This document shows positions 35,663 to 46,100 of a DNA stretch of 60,920 nucleotides, piece after piece. Both the position numbers and the translations under genes were made by a program. The first letter of the stretch is position 1. Each line of letters starts with the position of its first letter. The notes beneath the pieces were generated by a model, which was not told the origin of the DNA, searched no databases, and worked only from the letters and a program-made list of their open reading frames with translations. The DNA lies in assembly GCA_001917855.1 (NCBI GenBank), contig MNEU01000086.1:1-60920 (forward strand). The letters run 5' to 3'. Source of the stretch: Armatimonadetes bacterium 13_1_40CM_64_14 (lineage in GTDB: Bacteria > Sysuimicrobiota > Sysuimicrobiia > Sysuimicrobiales > Kaftiobacteriaceae).

Positions 35663-36299
35663 CAACTGATTTCCTCCAGACACCCAAGGGAAGTGGGACT
35701 ACAAGCGTACGCTCGCATCCGAGATCCTGAAGCCACCGGACGCGATCCTCCGTCGGCCCCGCCCAGATCGTTTCCCTGGCCAGATGCTTGAACTCTCGCA
35801 ACTTGTGCCGCATCTGCACTGCCGTGTAACGACCGTGGTCGTATTCGAGTGCCAGGCGTACCCCGCGGATGTCGGCGAGACCGTCAGGGAGAGCGCGCAC
35901 GGCCGGACCTACTGTCCCCGCCATCCGTGGGGCCTCCACATCCCTTGCGGATGTCCATGCGTCAAGCGATATGTGCAGTCGGGTTCGCAGCACCGCAACG
36001 CCAAGTTGATGCTCCACTTCGTGGCCGACCGTAGCCACAACCGCTGGACGGCCTAGACATCGTTGGGCCACCAATCGCCCAATGGGACTCAGGACCACAA
36101 TGTCCGTCGGGATCACCCGTCGGCTATAGCCCGTCGGCTTCAGCGCCGGTCGGGTGACCCTGACTAAGCGTTGCCTCACGAGGGTCCGCAGGAAGCCCAT
36201 CAAGTGTGGTTCCTCCTGCGAGAGGCCAATTAGAGACCACACACCGTCGATCGCGAGGATCCGGAGCAGATGGGATCGGCCTTCCATTATCGGATTCAT
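35580..36299 (-). CDS. Winged-helix protein, replication-relaxation-like (longer copy)
   Basis: The 239-residue protein has a winged-helix N terminus and then VGHEVEHQLGVAVLRTRLHI and VRLALEYDHGRYTAVQMRHK, which parallel HLEHRLQVNDTVLRL and LVIEYDRG in the protein at 50029. The family is found in conjugative elements and Actinobacterial plasmids, where it is linked to DNA relaxation. It is divergent from the secretion operon and may regulate it. The start lacks a strong ribosome site. Confidence 0.65.
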   Translation of the reverse strand: MNPIMEGRSHLLRILAIDGVWSLIGLSQEEPHLMGFLRTLVRQRLVRVTRPALKPTGYSRRVIPTDIVVLSPIGRLVAQRCLGRPAVVATVGHEVEHQLGVAVLRTRLHISLDAWTSARDVEAPRMAGTVGPAVRALPDGLADIRGVRLALEYDHGRYTAVQMRHKLREFKHLARETIWAGPTEDRVRWLQDLGCERTLVVPLPLGVWRKSVDGGAARTGSGDFPGSGDPRPGACSARM

Positions 36300-36307
36300 C
36301 TAAATAC

Positions 36308-36336
36308 TTGCAATTTACTATCAGCAAGAGTATTAT
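36308..36336 (+). promoter_or_regulatory. Promoter of the type IV secretion operon
   Basis: TTGCAA (36308-36313), a 17-bp spacer and TATTAT (36331-36336) stand in an A/T-rich 70-bp gap between the divergent winged-helix gene and the VirB10-like gene. Confidence 0.7.
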
Positions 36337-36369
36337 TGGGCCGCACAGATTTTGCGTCAAGGAGCACCT

Positions 36370-37707
36370 GTGGACGAATCGTGGAGTACCCTCTCACAGC
36401 GGGTGAAGGCGAAACTGGGTCAGCCGCTTCCCGATCTCCCGCCCGGTGATCCCGCCACCCCCGAGTTCTTGGAGTTGCTGACGCGGTTACGCAAGACCGA
36501 CCCTGATCTAGCCGAGGCTGTGATCAACGCTTACACGGGGACGGTTGAACCGTTACCCTCAGAACTCGAGGCGGCAGCCGAACGACGGCGCCAGCGCTTG
36601 TACCAACGCCTCCTCGCGCGCTTCGTCCGTCCTGATGGGTTGCGGACAGGTCGTGTACGGCTGAACCTGAGAAAGACGATCAACTACGGCATCGCCGCCG
36701 CAGCAATTCTCCTCATCATCTGGTCGCTCGTTCCAAAATCGCCACAGCGGTACAGGACGACGCGACGCGGGGACGCGGCCGCCTCACAAAGCCGGCGGCA
36801 GGAGATCTTGCCGTCGTTGACGCTATCCCCTTCCCCATCGCGTGAGCCGCGCCCGAGACCGTCTCTCTTAACGGGCGCACCAGATGCCGCTGCGTTGACG
36901 ATCAGCCGACCTGGGATTGCGGCGTCCCACCTGATTCCAAACGCCACGCGGGCCTCCAATTCGCCCGTGCCAGTGCGCGGTTCGGCGCCGACGGTCACTC
37001 CATCCGTCGTTGTCTTTGAGACCAACCACCAGCAGAGCCAATCAGCTCCGCCTGCTGGAGGGCGGTCCGAAAATGACTCGCCACAACAACAGCCCGTGCC
37101 GGTGATTGTCTACGACTCAGGCGGCACCCTCGCGGCAGGCAGTCAACTTCCGCGCGTCCCGTCGGCACCCAGCGCCACGCACCCGGCCGTCCTGGCCATT
37201 TCCCGTGGGCAGTTGTTGGAAGGGAAACTCGTAACGCCTGCCGTCGTGAGTTCCTCACGCGGGAGCACGCCAACGCTCGTCGAGATCACCCAGGGAGCCT
37301 TGCAAGGCGCCGTGCTTTTAGGACAGGCGACTAGAGCGCCAGACGGACTTGTGTTAATTCAGTTCAACGGGTTGATCGCTAAGGACGGAAGAGAGCACTC
37401 GTTCAGAGGCACAGCCTACGACCCGGGGCTGGGCAGCGTAGGGATACGGGGCCAGACGACGACGATGATGCCCGACGCTTCTTCCGCGCTTCTCGGCGCA
37501 ACCATGCAGTCGGTTGGCGATTACTTCACAGCTCGTGCACGCCAGACGCAAGTTACCACCCCAGGGGGACAGCAGGGTCCCACCTTATGGGACGGACTTG
37601 CTTCCACCGTAGCACGCGCGTTTGCACCTAGTTCGGAGGTTCCGCCCGGACCAACTGTGGTGACGCGACTGGATCGCGGACAGATCGTAACGATCCTAGT
37701 CTTATAG
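36370..37707 (+). CDS. VirB10/TrbI/DotG-like type IV secretion core protein
   Basis: VirB10-type proteins span the envelope and carry energy signals to the outer-membrane pore. The 445-residue protein has a cytoplasmic N terminus, one membrane segment near residues 105-122 (YGIAAAAILLIIWSLV), a long Pro/Ser-rich periplasm-type linker, and a C-terminal beta domain (ISRGQLLEGKLVTPAVV, VEITQGALQGAVLLGQA, IQFNGLIAKDGREHSF, VVTRLDRGQIVTILVL) that follows the TrbI/DotG pattern. GTG 36370 has AAGGAG 5 bp before it; TTG 36352 is weaker. First gene of the operon. Confidence 0.78.
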   Translation: MDESWSTLSQRVKAKLGQPLPDLPPGDPATPEFLELLTRLRKTDPDLAEAVINAYTGTVEPLPSELEAAAERRRQRLYQRLLARFVRPDGLRTGRVRLNLRKTINYGIAAAAILLIIWSLVPKSPQRYRTTRRGDAAASQSRRQEILPSLTLSPSPSREPRPRPSLLTGAPDAAALTISRPGIAASHLIPNATRASNSPVPVRGSAPTVTPSVVVFETNHQQSQSAPPAGGRSENDSPQQQPVPVIVYDSGGTLAAGSQLPRVPSAPSATHPAVLAISRGQLLEGKLVTPAVVSSSRGSTPTLVEITQGALQGAVLLGQATRAPDGLVLIQFNGLIAKDGREHSFRGTAYDPGLGSVGIRGQTTTMMPDASSALLGATMQSVGDYFTARARQTQVTTPGGQQGPTLWDGLASTVARAFAPSSEVPPGPTVVTRLDRGQIVTILVL

Positions 37708-37731
37708 GGAACGCGCCCAAGGAGGACGCGC

Positions 37732-38052
37732 ATGCGCACACATCAGGTCGCATGGCTTGTGTTGATCTCCCTAGCGATTGTGAACATTTTCGCGACGCCG
37801 GTGGTTGCGCAGATCAGCACCGAGCAGGCATTGGGGCCTTTTCAGCAGTTCCTGCGCGGGCTGGTGATGTGGATGTTGGGCCCCGGGCGCCTTATTATCG
37901 CCGCGGCGTGGATTCTTTCCGGGTTTCGGGTTGTGCTAGGTATGGATCGGGGCGCGGGTCCCTTCGTTCTCGTCGCGCTGGTCGGCTTCGCCATCGTTTT
38001 CGCACCCCAGATCCTCGGTGCACTGGGCATCGATGTGAGCCCATACATCTAG
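37732..38052 (+). CDS. VirB2/TrbC-like pilin or channel subunit
   Basis: The 106-residue protein has a signal segment (VAWLVLISLAIVNIFATPVVAQ, cut likely after VAQ) and two further hydrophobic helices (LIIAAAWILSGFRVV; PFVLVALVGFAIVFAPQIL), the layout of VirB2/TrbC prepilins. Its place before the VirB3- and VirB4-like genes supports this. AAGGAGGACGCGC precedes the ATG. Confidence 0.8.
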   Translation: MRTHQVAWLVLISLAIVNIFATPVVAQISTEQALGPFQQFLRGLVMWMLGPGRLIIAAAWILSGFRVVLGMDRGAGPFVLVALVGFAIVFAPQILGALGIDVSPYI

Positions 38053-38058
38053 GCGCCC

Positions 38059-38379
38059 GTGTTGCGCTCTCCCATCTACCGCGAAATCGACCAATCAGTG
38101 ACCCTCTGGGGCCTGGAGCCCGATGATGTGGTCGTGCTGGCCACTGTTGGCTACTTCGTGGGGGCGTTAACATCTCAACTGCACCTCCGTGTAGGACCGA
38201 TCGACGCTACGCTGCTAGCGTCCTGCATGGGGATCGCTGCAATGTTCTCATCCTGGCTGTACTTCCGGCGGGGAAAGCCCCGGTACTACGCGCACGACCT
38301 CTTGCACGCGGCTTCAGAACCGGATGTCTGGATTGTTACCGCAGATCTCCAAGCGCGCCCCGTTACGCGAGGGGCATAA
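38059..38379 (+). CDS. VirB3/TrbD-like inner-membrane protein
   Basis: The 106-residue protein has SPIYREIDQSVTLWGLEPDD and two membrane segments, then YFRRGKPRYYAHDLLH, matching the VirB3/TrbD (also PrgI) plan. It starts with GTG 6 bp after the pilin gene and touches the VirB4 gene. Confidence 0.78.
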   Translation: MLRSPIYREIDQSVTLWGLEPDDVVVLATVGYFVGALTSQLHLRVGPIDATLLASCMGIAAMFSSWLYFRRGKPRYYAHDLLHAASEPDVWIVTADLQARPVTRGA

Positions 38380-41145
38380 ATGGATCCGGCCAAGGTACTC
38401 GCTGATTCTGGGGTTACGGCCTCGTCGCTAACCCACGCCCTCCCCTACTGGGCAGTCGTCCATGGCGCAATGCTGCTGCGCGACGGCAGCTATGAGCTGG
38501 GGTTCGAACTCCAGCCCCTCCACCTCGATACGCTCAGCGAGGAAGAGTTGGACGGCGTAGCGCGCAGGTTGAAGCGGCTCATCGAAACACTCCCTGTGCG
38601 GGAGCGCGCCCGCTTTGTCCACAGCAAGGACGCCGACGTTGAACCGGTGATCGCGCAACAAGAAATGCTGATCTCGGAACAGTCAGGCGCGGGGGCCTAT
38701 TTAGCCCGGCGGCGAATCGCTGCTCTTCGCGACGCCGTGAAGCGTGGACAGTACGTTAACCGGCGGCTGCTTCTGTCGCTAACCTACCATCCGCGCCGCA
38801 TCCGTCCTCCACGACGATGGACTGCGGTTACGGTGGTTGTTGGGGTGACTGCCCTCGCCTTTGGAGTTCTTTCGGGGTGGACGGTCGGGCTGATGGCCGG
38901 AGCTGGATTAGCAAGTCTGAGCCTGTGGCTCGGACCCGTGCGCCGCCGTAGACCATTCGTCCCTTTGACCCGTCCGGAGCTTGAGGAAGACGGCGCTGCG
39001 CTTCAGACACTACGGAAGATTATCCTTAGTGCCTTGGATGCGGCTGGGGTTTCCGCCCGCCCCCTGAGGGACAACGAGTATCTCGACTGGGCATGGCGGT
39101 ACTTCAATCCTGGCCGCGCGGCGGCGGGCCTGCGATCGCCGTTGTTGCACGATGAGACACGCACCGAATTGCCCTCGTGGTTTACGAGACCCGATCGCCG
39201 CGACTGGTTGGGGGGTGGCGAATGGATGGCCGATGTGAGCTTGCGCCAAATGATTGCGCGCAGTGGCATCGTCCGTGATCCGTCCACCCTCCTAGTCGAT
39301 GATCGCCACATCAAGATCGTTGCAATGGATGCCTTGCCGGTGGGGGAATCACGCATGAACGAGCTCGTCAAACTCCTGGCGAGCCGGACGAAGGGTAGGG
39401 TCGTCGTGGACATCTCGCGCGAGCCGCGGGCCGCCGCCCTCGCTCGGCTCGCGCTGCGGAGCCGTCTGTTGCACAGCATTATAGAGACCCACGGAGTGCC
39501 CGATACCGTCGCCGCGGAACGCGGGCTGCGGTCGACCCACGAGGTTCATTACCAAGCCGTTGGTGGAGAGATCGAAATCGTGCGCTTTGGGGTGGCGGCC
39601 ATCCTCGTGGGCGAGACCGCAGAGGAGGCCGCGGACGCCGAGCGCGAGGTGCTGGAATTCTTCAACGGCGAGTTACAGGACGCCCAAATCATCCGTGAAG
39701 ACGGCGCGCTGGCGAGGCAGTTCTTCAACCTTGCCCCCTTCTCCGGCCAAATTAACGGTCGGACGCGCGCGGCCCTCTCGATTACTGCGGTCCACTTTCT
39801 GCCGGTTGCCGGCCCGCCCCCCGGCTCGTCACGACCTGTCTTGCTCGCAAGCAACCGCTACCACGGCCTCACCGCAATCGATCCCTTCGACCCGCGCCAG
39901 CACGCCTGGAATGCCGTTGCAGCAGGTTCAACAGGGAGTGGGAAGACATTTTTCTCGGCCATCTTGGCGATGGCCACACATGCGGCGGGCGCACGTGTCG
40001 TCATCGTAGACCGAGGCAGTAATAGTCCCCCGGGCCCGTGGTTGTCAGTAACGCGGTTGCTGGGAGGACAACACATCTCGATGGATCCTGTAACGGGCTC
40101 AGCAGTCAATCCCTGCGACCTGGACTGGGGTCACGTAGAGCCGGATGCCAACAAGGTGACGTTCCTGGTGACCCTCATCAGCCGGATGGTCAGCACTGCT
40201 GGTGCCCCGCTTGACGGATACGAGCGGGGGATCGCCGAAGCCGCCGTGCGCACTGCATATGCTCGGTGCGAGCGTGCCGCCATGTCTGAGGGGATGCGAG
40301 ACGCGGTGGGTGTCTTGCAGATGCGCGACATCGTGCAGAGCTTCCGTATGCTAGGTGCGGTGGCCGGCACGCATCAGATCAGCGACGACGACCGTCGCGC
40401 GGCCCAGCGCATCGCCTCCCGACTGTACCAATGGGTCGACCGCGGCCGGTTTGCGAGTCTCGTTGACCGTGCCACCACGGTGAATCTAACGCAGGACTGG
40501 ATCTACATTGACGTAGCAGCCCTGGAAAGCAATCCCGAACTCATGCCGGTGATGATCCTTATCCTCACCGACCTAATCTGGCGACACGTTAACCGCAATC
40601 TGGGTACCGTGCGTACCCTCGTGGTCCTTGACGAGGTCTGGGCTCTCATCGCCGATCCCGTTGCAGGGGCATTCGTTGAGGACCTGTACCGGCGTTTCCG
40701 AACAACCGGCTCGGGGGTGTTGTCAATATCCCAGGACATCAGAGACTTCCGGAACAATGAACATGCGCTCGCCGTCCTCGCCAATTCTAACGCGTACTTC
40801 CTCTTTCGCACGGAGAATCCCGCCGCATACGGGGAGGTGCTCCGCTTGAATCCCCGGGAGGTCGAAGCAAATCTCGCGCGCATGTCAACGGCCACCGGGG
40901 AATACGCCGAGCTCATGCGTGTGCAACGTCTTCAAGACCGTAGCGCTAGTGGTTTGCTGGCCCTTTTTCCCTCTCCCAGCGACTACTGGCTAGTTGCCAG
41001 CCATGCGCAAGAACGGGTGCTCCGCGACCAATACTTTTGTGCGCACGCCGACCCACTACAGGCCTTGGAAGCACTGGTCCGCGATCACCCCACCCCCGCT
41101 AGCCTCCCCCTCACCCACGTACGCAAGGAGGATAACCGAGCATGA
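38380..41145 (+). CDS. VirB4-type secretion ATPase with an internal membrane hairpin
   Basis: VirB4 powers pilus assembly and substrate passage. The 921-residue protein has Walker A AGSTGSGKTFFSA near 517, a Walker B region (TLVVLDEVWALIADP near 745), and SISQDIRDF, with the C-terminal RecA-like fold. Unlike most VirB4 proteins it has two hydrophobic stretches at residues about 147-187 (TVVVGVTALAFGVLSG; GLMAGAGLASLSLWLG), which may anchor it. Its stop overlaps the next start by 4 bp. Confidence 0.93.
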   Translation: MDPAKVLADSGVTASSLTHALPYWAVVHGAMLLRDGSYELGFELQPLHLDTLSEEELDGVARRLKRLIETLPVRERARFVHSKDADVEPVIAQQEMLISEQSGAGAYLARRRIAALRDAVKRGQYVNRRLLLSLTYHPRRIRPPRRWTAVTVVVGVTALAFGVLSGWTVGLMAGAGLASLSLWLGPVRRRRPFVPLTRPELEEDGAALQTLRKIILSALDAAGVSARPLRDNEYLDWAWRYFNPGRAAAGLRSPLLHDETRTELPSWFTRPDRRDWLGGGEWMADVSLRQMIARSGIVRDPSTLLVDDRHIKIVAMDALPVGESRMNELVKLLASRTKGRVVVDISREPRAAALARLALRSRLLHSIIETHGVPDTVAAERGLRSTHEVHYQAVGGEIEIVRFGVAAILVGETAEEAADAEREVLEFFNGELQDAQIIREDGALARQFFNLAPFSGQINGRTRAALSITAVHFLPVAGPPPGSSRPVLLASNRYHGLTAIDPFDPRQHAWNAVAAGSTGSGKTFFSAILAMATHAAGARVVIVDRGSNSPPGPWLSVTRLLGGQHISMDPVTGSAVNPCDLDWGHVEPDANKVTFLVTLISRMVSTAGAPLDGYERGIAEAAVRTAYARCERAAMSEGMRDAVGVLQMRDIVQSFRMLGAVAGTHQISDDDRRAAQRIASRLYQWVDRGRFASLVDRATTVNLTQDWIYIDVAALESNPELMPVMILILTDLIWRHVNRNLGTVRTLVVLDEVWALIADPVAGAFVEDLYRRFRTTGSGVLSISQDIRDFRNNEHALAVLANSNAYFLFRTENPAAYGEVLRLNPREVEANLARMSTATGEYAELMRVQRLQDRSASGLLALFPSPSDYWLVASHAQERVLRDQYFCAHADPLQALEALVRDHPTPASLPLTHVRKEDNRA

Positions 41146-42104
41146 GAGGTGCGATCGTAGCGTTCGCTCTCGTCCTGACCGTCCTGGGAGCTGTCCCCGT
41201 AGAAGCTTCCTTGCCCGGAGGCGATTGGAACACAGAGGACGGTTTGCTCATATTCCTCAGTCAACTCCATCGGCAAATTGACGGGATTTTAGCCTGGATC
41301 GCAGGAGTCGCCGACTACTCGGAGGCGGCATTCCAGTCCCTCGCCCCCATTTTCGACCGTGCGTATAGCGCCCAAGTGCTCGCTCGGCGCATTGATGGCC
41401 TGGCCACGGGGGGACCGCGGCGGTTTCAGGAGGTCCTGCGCGGTTTTGCAGGCCGCCTGCGCACGATCCCCCTCCCGCGTCCTGGTACCCCCCGATGGGT
41501 CATTGAGCAAGTAATCCACGCATCCCCGCACGGAGAGACCGCCCAGCAAGCCCAGGCCCTCGATCAGGTCACTGAGGAAAATGTGGCTGCCCTTGCCACC
41601 GCGCTCAGCGCAACCGAGGCCGCGCGGATTGCGGCCTCTCAGATTGTCGATGATCTCAGCCCTCAAGCGCAGGCACAGGTGGCCATGTCCGCCGCGCGGG
41701 ACTTGGCAATCCGAGCTCAGTACACGCCCAGCACGCGCGCGGCCGTACAACTCCTGGTCGAAGCCATGGCCGCCCAGATCGACCTTCAGAGCCACACCGC
41801 CGAATCGGTCATCGGGCGGCAGACTGCGGCGATCCAACAGCAGACGCTCTTGAGCCTGCAGCTTGCGGCCGTGGTGGATCGGCTGGCAACTCTCAACGAC
41901 CAGGAAAACGCACACCAGAAGGACCGGTTAGCCCAGCACACCGCAGCAGGGGTCGGTCTTTTCGAGTCCCAACGCCAAACGTTCGCGGAGATCGCACAGA
42001 GCCTCCTGACGCTGAACTCGCTGCAACAACAGCAGGAGATGGATCGGTTCTTCGCCGTGTTGACCAAGGGGGTCGTGGGGCGTGCCGACGCTCTTCAGCC
42101 CTGA
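41142..42104 (+). CDS. VirB5/TrbJ-like secreted helical protein
   Basis: A signal peptide (IVAFALVLTVLGAVPVEA) leads a 320-residue, Gln/Ala-rich helical protein with TrbJ-like C-terminal repeats (AAIQQQTLLSLQLAAVVDRL; LLTLNSLQQQQEMD). Position between VirB4- and VirB6-like genes fits TrbJ/VirB5, which sits at pilus tips or in the periplasm. The name rests on layout as much as on sequence. Confidence 0.7.
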   Translation: MRGAIVAFALVLTVLGAVPVEASLPGGDWNTEDGLLIFLSQLHRQIDGILAWIAGVADYSEAAFQSLAPIFDRAYSAQVLARRIDGLATGGPRRFQEVLRGFAGRLRTIPLPRPGTPRWVIEQVIHASPHGETAQQAQALDQVTEENVAALATALSATEAARIAASQIVDDLSPQAQAQVAMSAARDLAIRAQYTPSTRAAVQLLVEAMAAQIDLQSHTAESVIGRQTAAIQQQTLLSLQLAAVVDRLATLNDQENAHQKDRLAQHTAAGVGLFESQRQTFAEIAQSLLTLNSLQQQQEMDRFFAVLTKGVVGRADALQP

Positions 42105-43155
42105 GGCGGCCGCTACGCGGCTTCAGGAGATCATAGTTGCCTCCGGAGCACAGGGCCATCTGCGAACTGTGGGCATCGGGATCTTGCTCTTCTTCTGTCT
42201 ACTCAACCTGTTTCGTGCGTTGTTGGCGGGCAGCGGTCCACTCGTCGTCGACGCATTCCTGCGCGCAGGGATCGCCGGATTGCTTGTACAGAATTCCGAT
42301 TGGATCGCCGTCGCCGCAGTCTCGTTTTTCCGCTTCATGCAGGCCATTGGAAGCCAGGTGAACGCTCAGTTTGGGGACTGGCAGACCGTAGCCGCCATCG
42401 ACCAGATCCTCCGTGATCTGTGGGGCGCGTTGTGGGCATCGTGGGACAGTGGACTCTTCAGCGCCCTCGGCAACCTCGGCGAGCACGTCGTATTCGGTCT
42501 CACCGCCGCGCTAACGACCATTTTGTTCGTGGTTTTTTACGTGGCGGCAATCGCCATCTACGACTTCCTCGTCTTCATGGCGCTGGTGACGCTCGTCCTT
42601 GCCACGCTCATTGCGCCCCTTTCCTTTGCATTTCTCGGTCATCGCTCGACGCAGTCGTTCGCCTTCGAATGGCTACAAGCGATACTCCACGCCTCGCTCG
42701 TTATTTTGCTGGCGCAGGCAATCGTGGGGATCGTGGTGAGCCTGGCGGTGGTGCAGCCGTTACGGGATTTTGTCGAAGTCGCACGGTCGGGTGGGACAAC
42801 GCTCGGTGTGATCAGGATCCCAGTCGAGGCGCTGATCGGGTTGGGGGTGGGGATCTTTGCTCTGCTAAATGTGCAAGGCCTCGCTAGCTCGTTTGTGGGT
42901 CGCGCTGAGTCGGTCGCGGGGGCGACTGTCGCCGCGTTCGTAGGAGCGCGTCTCGTGGGATCACTGCCGGGTGTCGTCTCAGGCTGGACCGCGAGCCGTG
43001 CCGCCACGCTGGCCGGGAGTAGGGACGGCGGCTACGGCGGACCTGGCCCCACGCCCCCCGCGGGGGGAGGAAGCAGCCCTCTCGGCGTCCCTCTCCCCGA
43101 TTCACCCTCCTCTGCCGCTACAGGGACTAGGGCCCCGCCCACGGGCCACACGTAG
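42082..43155 (+). CDS. VirB6/TrbL-like polytopic membrane protein
   Basis: The 357-residue protein has about six membrane segments (GIGILLFFCLLNLFRALLA; LTTILFVVFYVAAIAIYDFL; FMALVTLVLATLIAPLSFAF; VILLAQAIVGIVVSLAVV) and a Gly/Pro-rich tail, as in VirB6/TrbL, the channel-forming inner-membrane part. GTG 42082 lies 22 bp inside the preceding gene. Confidence 0.82.
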   Translation: MPTLFSPEAAATRLQEIIVASGAQGHLRTVGIGILLFFCLLNLFRALLAGSGPLVVDAFLRAGIAGLLVQNSDWIAVAAVSFFRFMQAIGSQVNAQFGDWQTVAAIDQILRDLWGALWASWDSGLFSALGNLGEHVVFGLTAALTTILFVVFYVAAIAIYDFLVFMALVTLVLATLIAPLSFAFLGHRSTQSFAFEWLQAILHASLVILLAQAIVGIVVSLAVVQPLRDFVEVARSGGTTLGVIRIPVEALIGLGVGIFALLNVQGLASSFVGRAESVAGATVAAFVGARLVGSLPGVVSGWTASRAATLAGSRDGGYGGPGPTPPAGGGSSPLGVPLPDSPSSAATGTRAPPTGHT

Positions 43156-43164
43156 CGTGCTGCG

Positions 43165-46100
43165 ATGCGTGATCCTACCTTCCCGTCCCGCCTCCCTGGA
43201 TGGAGCTTGATGATCAGTGCTCTGGTGGCCGGGCTCCTCGGCACGCACGTGTCAATGGTCGCATTCGCCCACTATGCCCTGGGAAATACTGAGAGCTGGA
43301 TCTGGGACCTCGCCAGCGGGGAGGGATGGCAGGTGGGAGCCGTCCTCGCGCGCTGTACGTCCACCACGCTATTCGCCAACTCGTCCCTGCCTAGCACCGC
43401 CGATTACCTGTGGTGCCGTCAGTGGTGGCTGATGTTTCACAGATGGACCGGCGGACCCGGCGGCTGGTTCTTCGGGGCGACAATGCTTCTCATCGTTGTG
43501 GGCGGAGCATCGGCCTACTTGTTCGCACTCACACGCCTCGTGCCCGAGGGACCCGCGCGCAGAAGAACGACCACCTATGCCACGCGCGACGAACTGCGCT
43601 CCTTCCTCCGTCCACGCGGCACCCCTCCCGAGGCGATGGCCGATGCGGGTGCCCTTCCCTTGGGCCACACGGTTCCTGACAAGGGCCGTCCCCATAGAGT
43701 CGACGTGTGGCTTCCGCTGCCCTATCGCTGCCAGCACATCTGGATCCTTGGGGTGACTGGCGTTGGCAAAACTAGCGGACTCATTAAACGGTGGCTCGCC
43801 ACGGACGCGCGCCTCGACGGCCGGCATGTCCCAGCCATGATGTCGACGGTCGCCGTCGATGTGAAGGACCCCGACCTGTGGGAGTTTGCGGCACCGATCG
43901 CCATGCAGTATGACCGTCGGGTAATCCGATGGTCCCCGATGAGTTCCGATAGCGCGGGGCACAATTTTCTCGACTATGTGCACACGGTGGGAGATGCATT
44001 GGACACGGCGGAAACAATTCTGAGCAACGACACGGAATACAACCGAAAAGACCCGTACTGGCGTCAAACCGAACTCACCATGCTCGCCACAACAATTCAA
44101 TTGGTCTGCGAGGAGAGTCCCGACCGCCTCCTGGGCACTTTCCTGCAGGACAAGATGCGTAACATTCTAGGAGTCGTCCCCCCACCCAGGTCGCTGGCGT
44201 TCATCCTTGGCCTGTCTCACCTCCACCCGTCGGAGTTCATGGCGTACATCGAGCACGTCGATGGCGGCCGGGCTGTCTGGCGCGATCGCTATTCCAAGGT
44301 GTTCCAAGCGCGCGACGACAAAACAGTCGGAGCATGGCAGGGTCTCCAAAACGTGCTGATCATCTTCCGCGACCCTGATGTCATCGCGGCGACAAGCCGG
44401 TCGGATTTCCACTTGTCGGTCGTCGCCCGCCAGCCCACGACCTTGATCATCGGTCTACCGCGTAAACCTGGTTCCCGTCGCCGGGTCCTCACGGCATTGT
44501 TCCTCCGGCAATTACTTCAAGAGCTTGATGACCTCGTCCGCGCGCGGGAATCCCAAAAGCTCCCGGTGCCGATAACCTTCCTTCTCGATGAGCTGGGAGT
44601 ACTTGGTCTAATCCCCACCTTTCAGGATTTCGTTGCGACATATCGGGACATGGGCGTGTCGTTCGTCATCGCGACGCAGGACCGCAAACAGCTAATCGAC
44701 GTGTACGGGGAAACAAAGGCGGATACCCTCATTGCCAATTTGCATACGCGGATCATCTTCGGGCGGGACCTGCGTCCGGAGCAGGCTGACGAAATCTGCC
44801 AGGCCCTCGGAGAAACAATCGTGCCCGAACCGGGCGTCCAATATGAGCACAAGAGTCCGCTGTCTATTGCACGCCGCGGGACGCGTATCGTGTATCAGGT
44901 CCGACGCCTGTTGGAGCCTAATGAGCTTCGGGCCATGCCCGAGTTCCGCGCCGTTGTCGTCTTGCCTGGCGACATCAAGGCGACCGTGGGCCTGTCGCCT
45001 GTACACACCGATCCTCTCTACCGCGGGATGACCCGCCGGATTAGTTCGATCGAAGCTCTCCGCCACGACATCCGTATGGACCGCGTGCTCGGTCGCCTGA
45101 CTGCGACACCTCGCATCAGATGCCCCTTAACGACTCTACCGCATCCAGGTGCCCTGGTGACTGCTGAGACACCCATCGAGCCCCCTCGTGGGCCCGCGAT
45201 CGGGACGGCTGATGACCTCGTTGACGAACTTCTCAAACTCCAGGACCCCGCTCCGCTCCCCAGGGATCAGTCCCTGCTTGAGAGCGGCGGAAGGACAGCG
45301 GCACCACCGAGCAAGCCGCGACAACTCCCCCCTACCGATCTACCCCCGCCAGCGCCAGTCGAAGAACCCGCTCCGCCCATCCTGGATTCGCCCGCCCCAC
45401 CATCGGGACCGTCTGCGACATTAGCCCCCGTAGTTGTGCGCCACCTCCGTCCCCCCGAGTCACCAATGGAAGCATTCGTGGAAACAGTCCTAAGCGGAAC
45501 GCTCCGGGATGAACGGCTCACCCCTGGAAGCCCACACGGATGGGTGTGCGCGGAGAGACGCAGCGAGTTTCTCGTGCCTTGGGGATTCTTGCGGGATTGG
45601 GGATTCAAAACGAAGCAACGGTTTACTGAACTAGAGGCCACATGGACGCGCGATGGACTGGTACGCGGGCGAGGGTCTGTCGTGGTGAACGGGCGATGGG
45701 TTACCTGTTTGCTATTCACCGAAACAGCAGCGTTACAACTACCTGAAGACCTCCGGGGCCTCCTTGCGCAATCGTTCGCGCCTGTTCCTGCGAACGAAGT
45801 GCGCCCTTCGAAAACGCGCGTGTTGATGCACGGGAATCCCGATCCCAGCGGGAGAGGCGGGAGTTCGCGCAGTACGCAGAGCTCCCCTCCTCTCCCCGAG
45901 CTTCGCGAGTTTCTGCGGGCACTTGACCAGGCCGGTCGTCACTTCATCGGGCACCCGGCTCGCGACGAGCAGTTACCAGTCCATGGCAGATGGCAGGCCC
46001 GCTCCAAAGACGGAAGCGTCGTATTGCTGGCGGAGCGTCACGTCGCAGAGGCAATGTTTAAGTCCATAGGAGTAATGGAAATCCGTAGAGTGCTCACGCA

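Noticed and set aside
35000-36350. An attachment-site copy of the selC 3' end at the left edge of the accessory block
   Set aside because: No stretch resembling the tRNA 3' end was found by eye; a computed search would decide.
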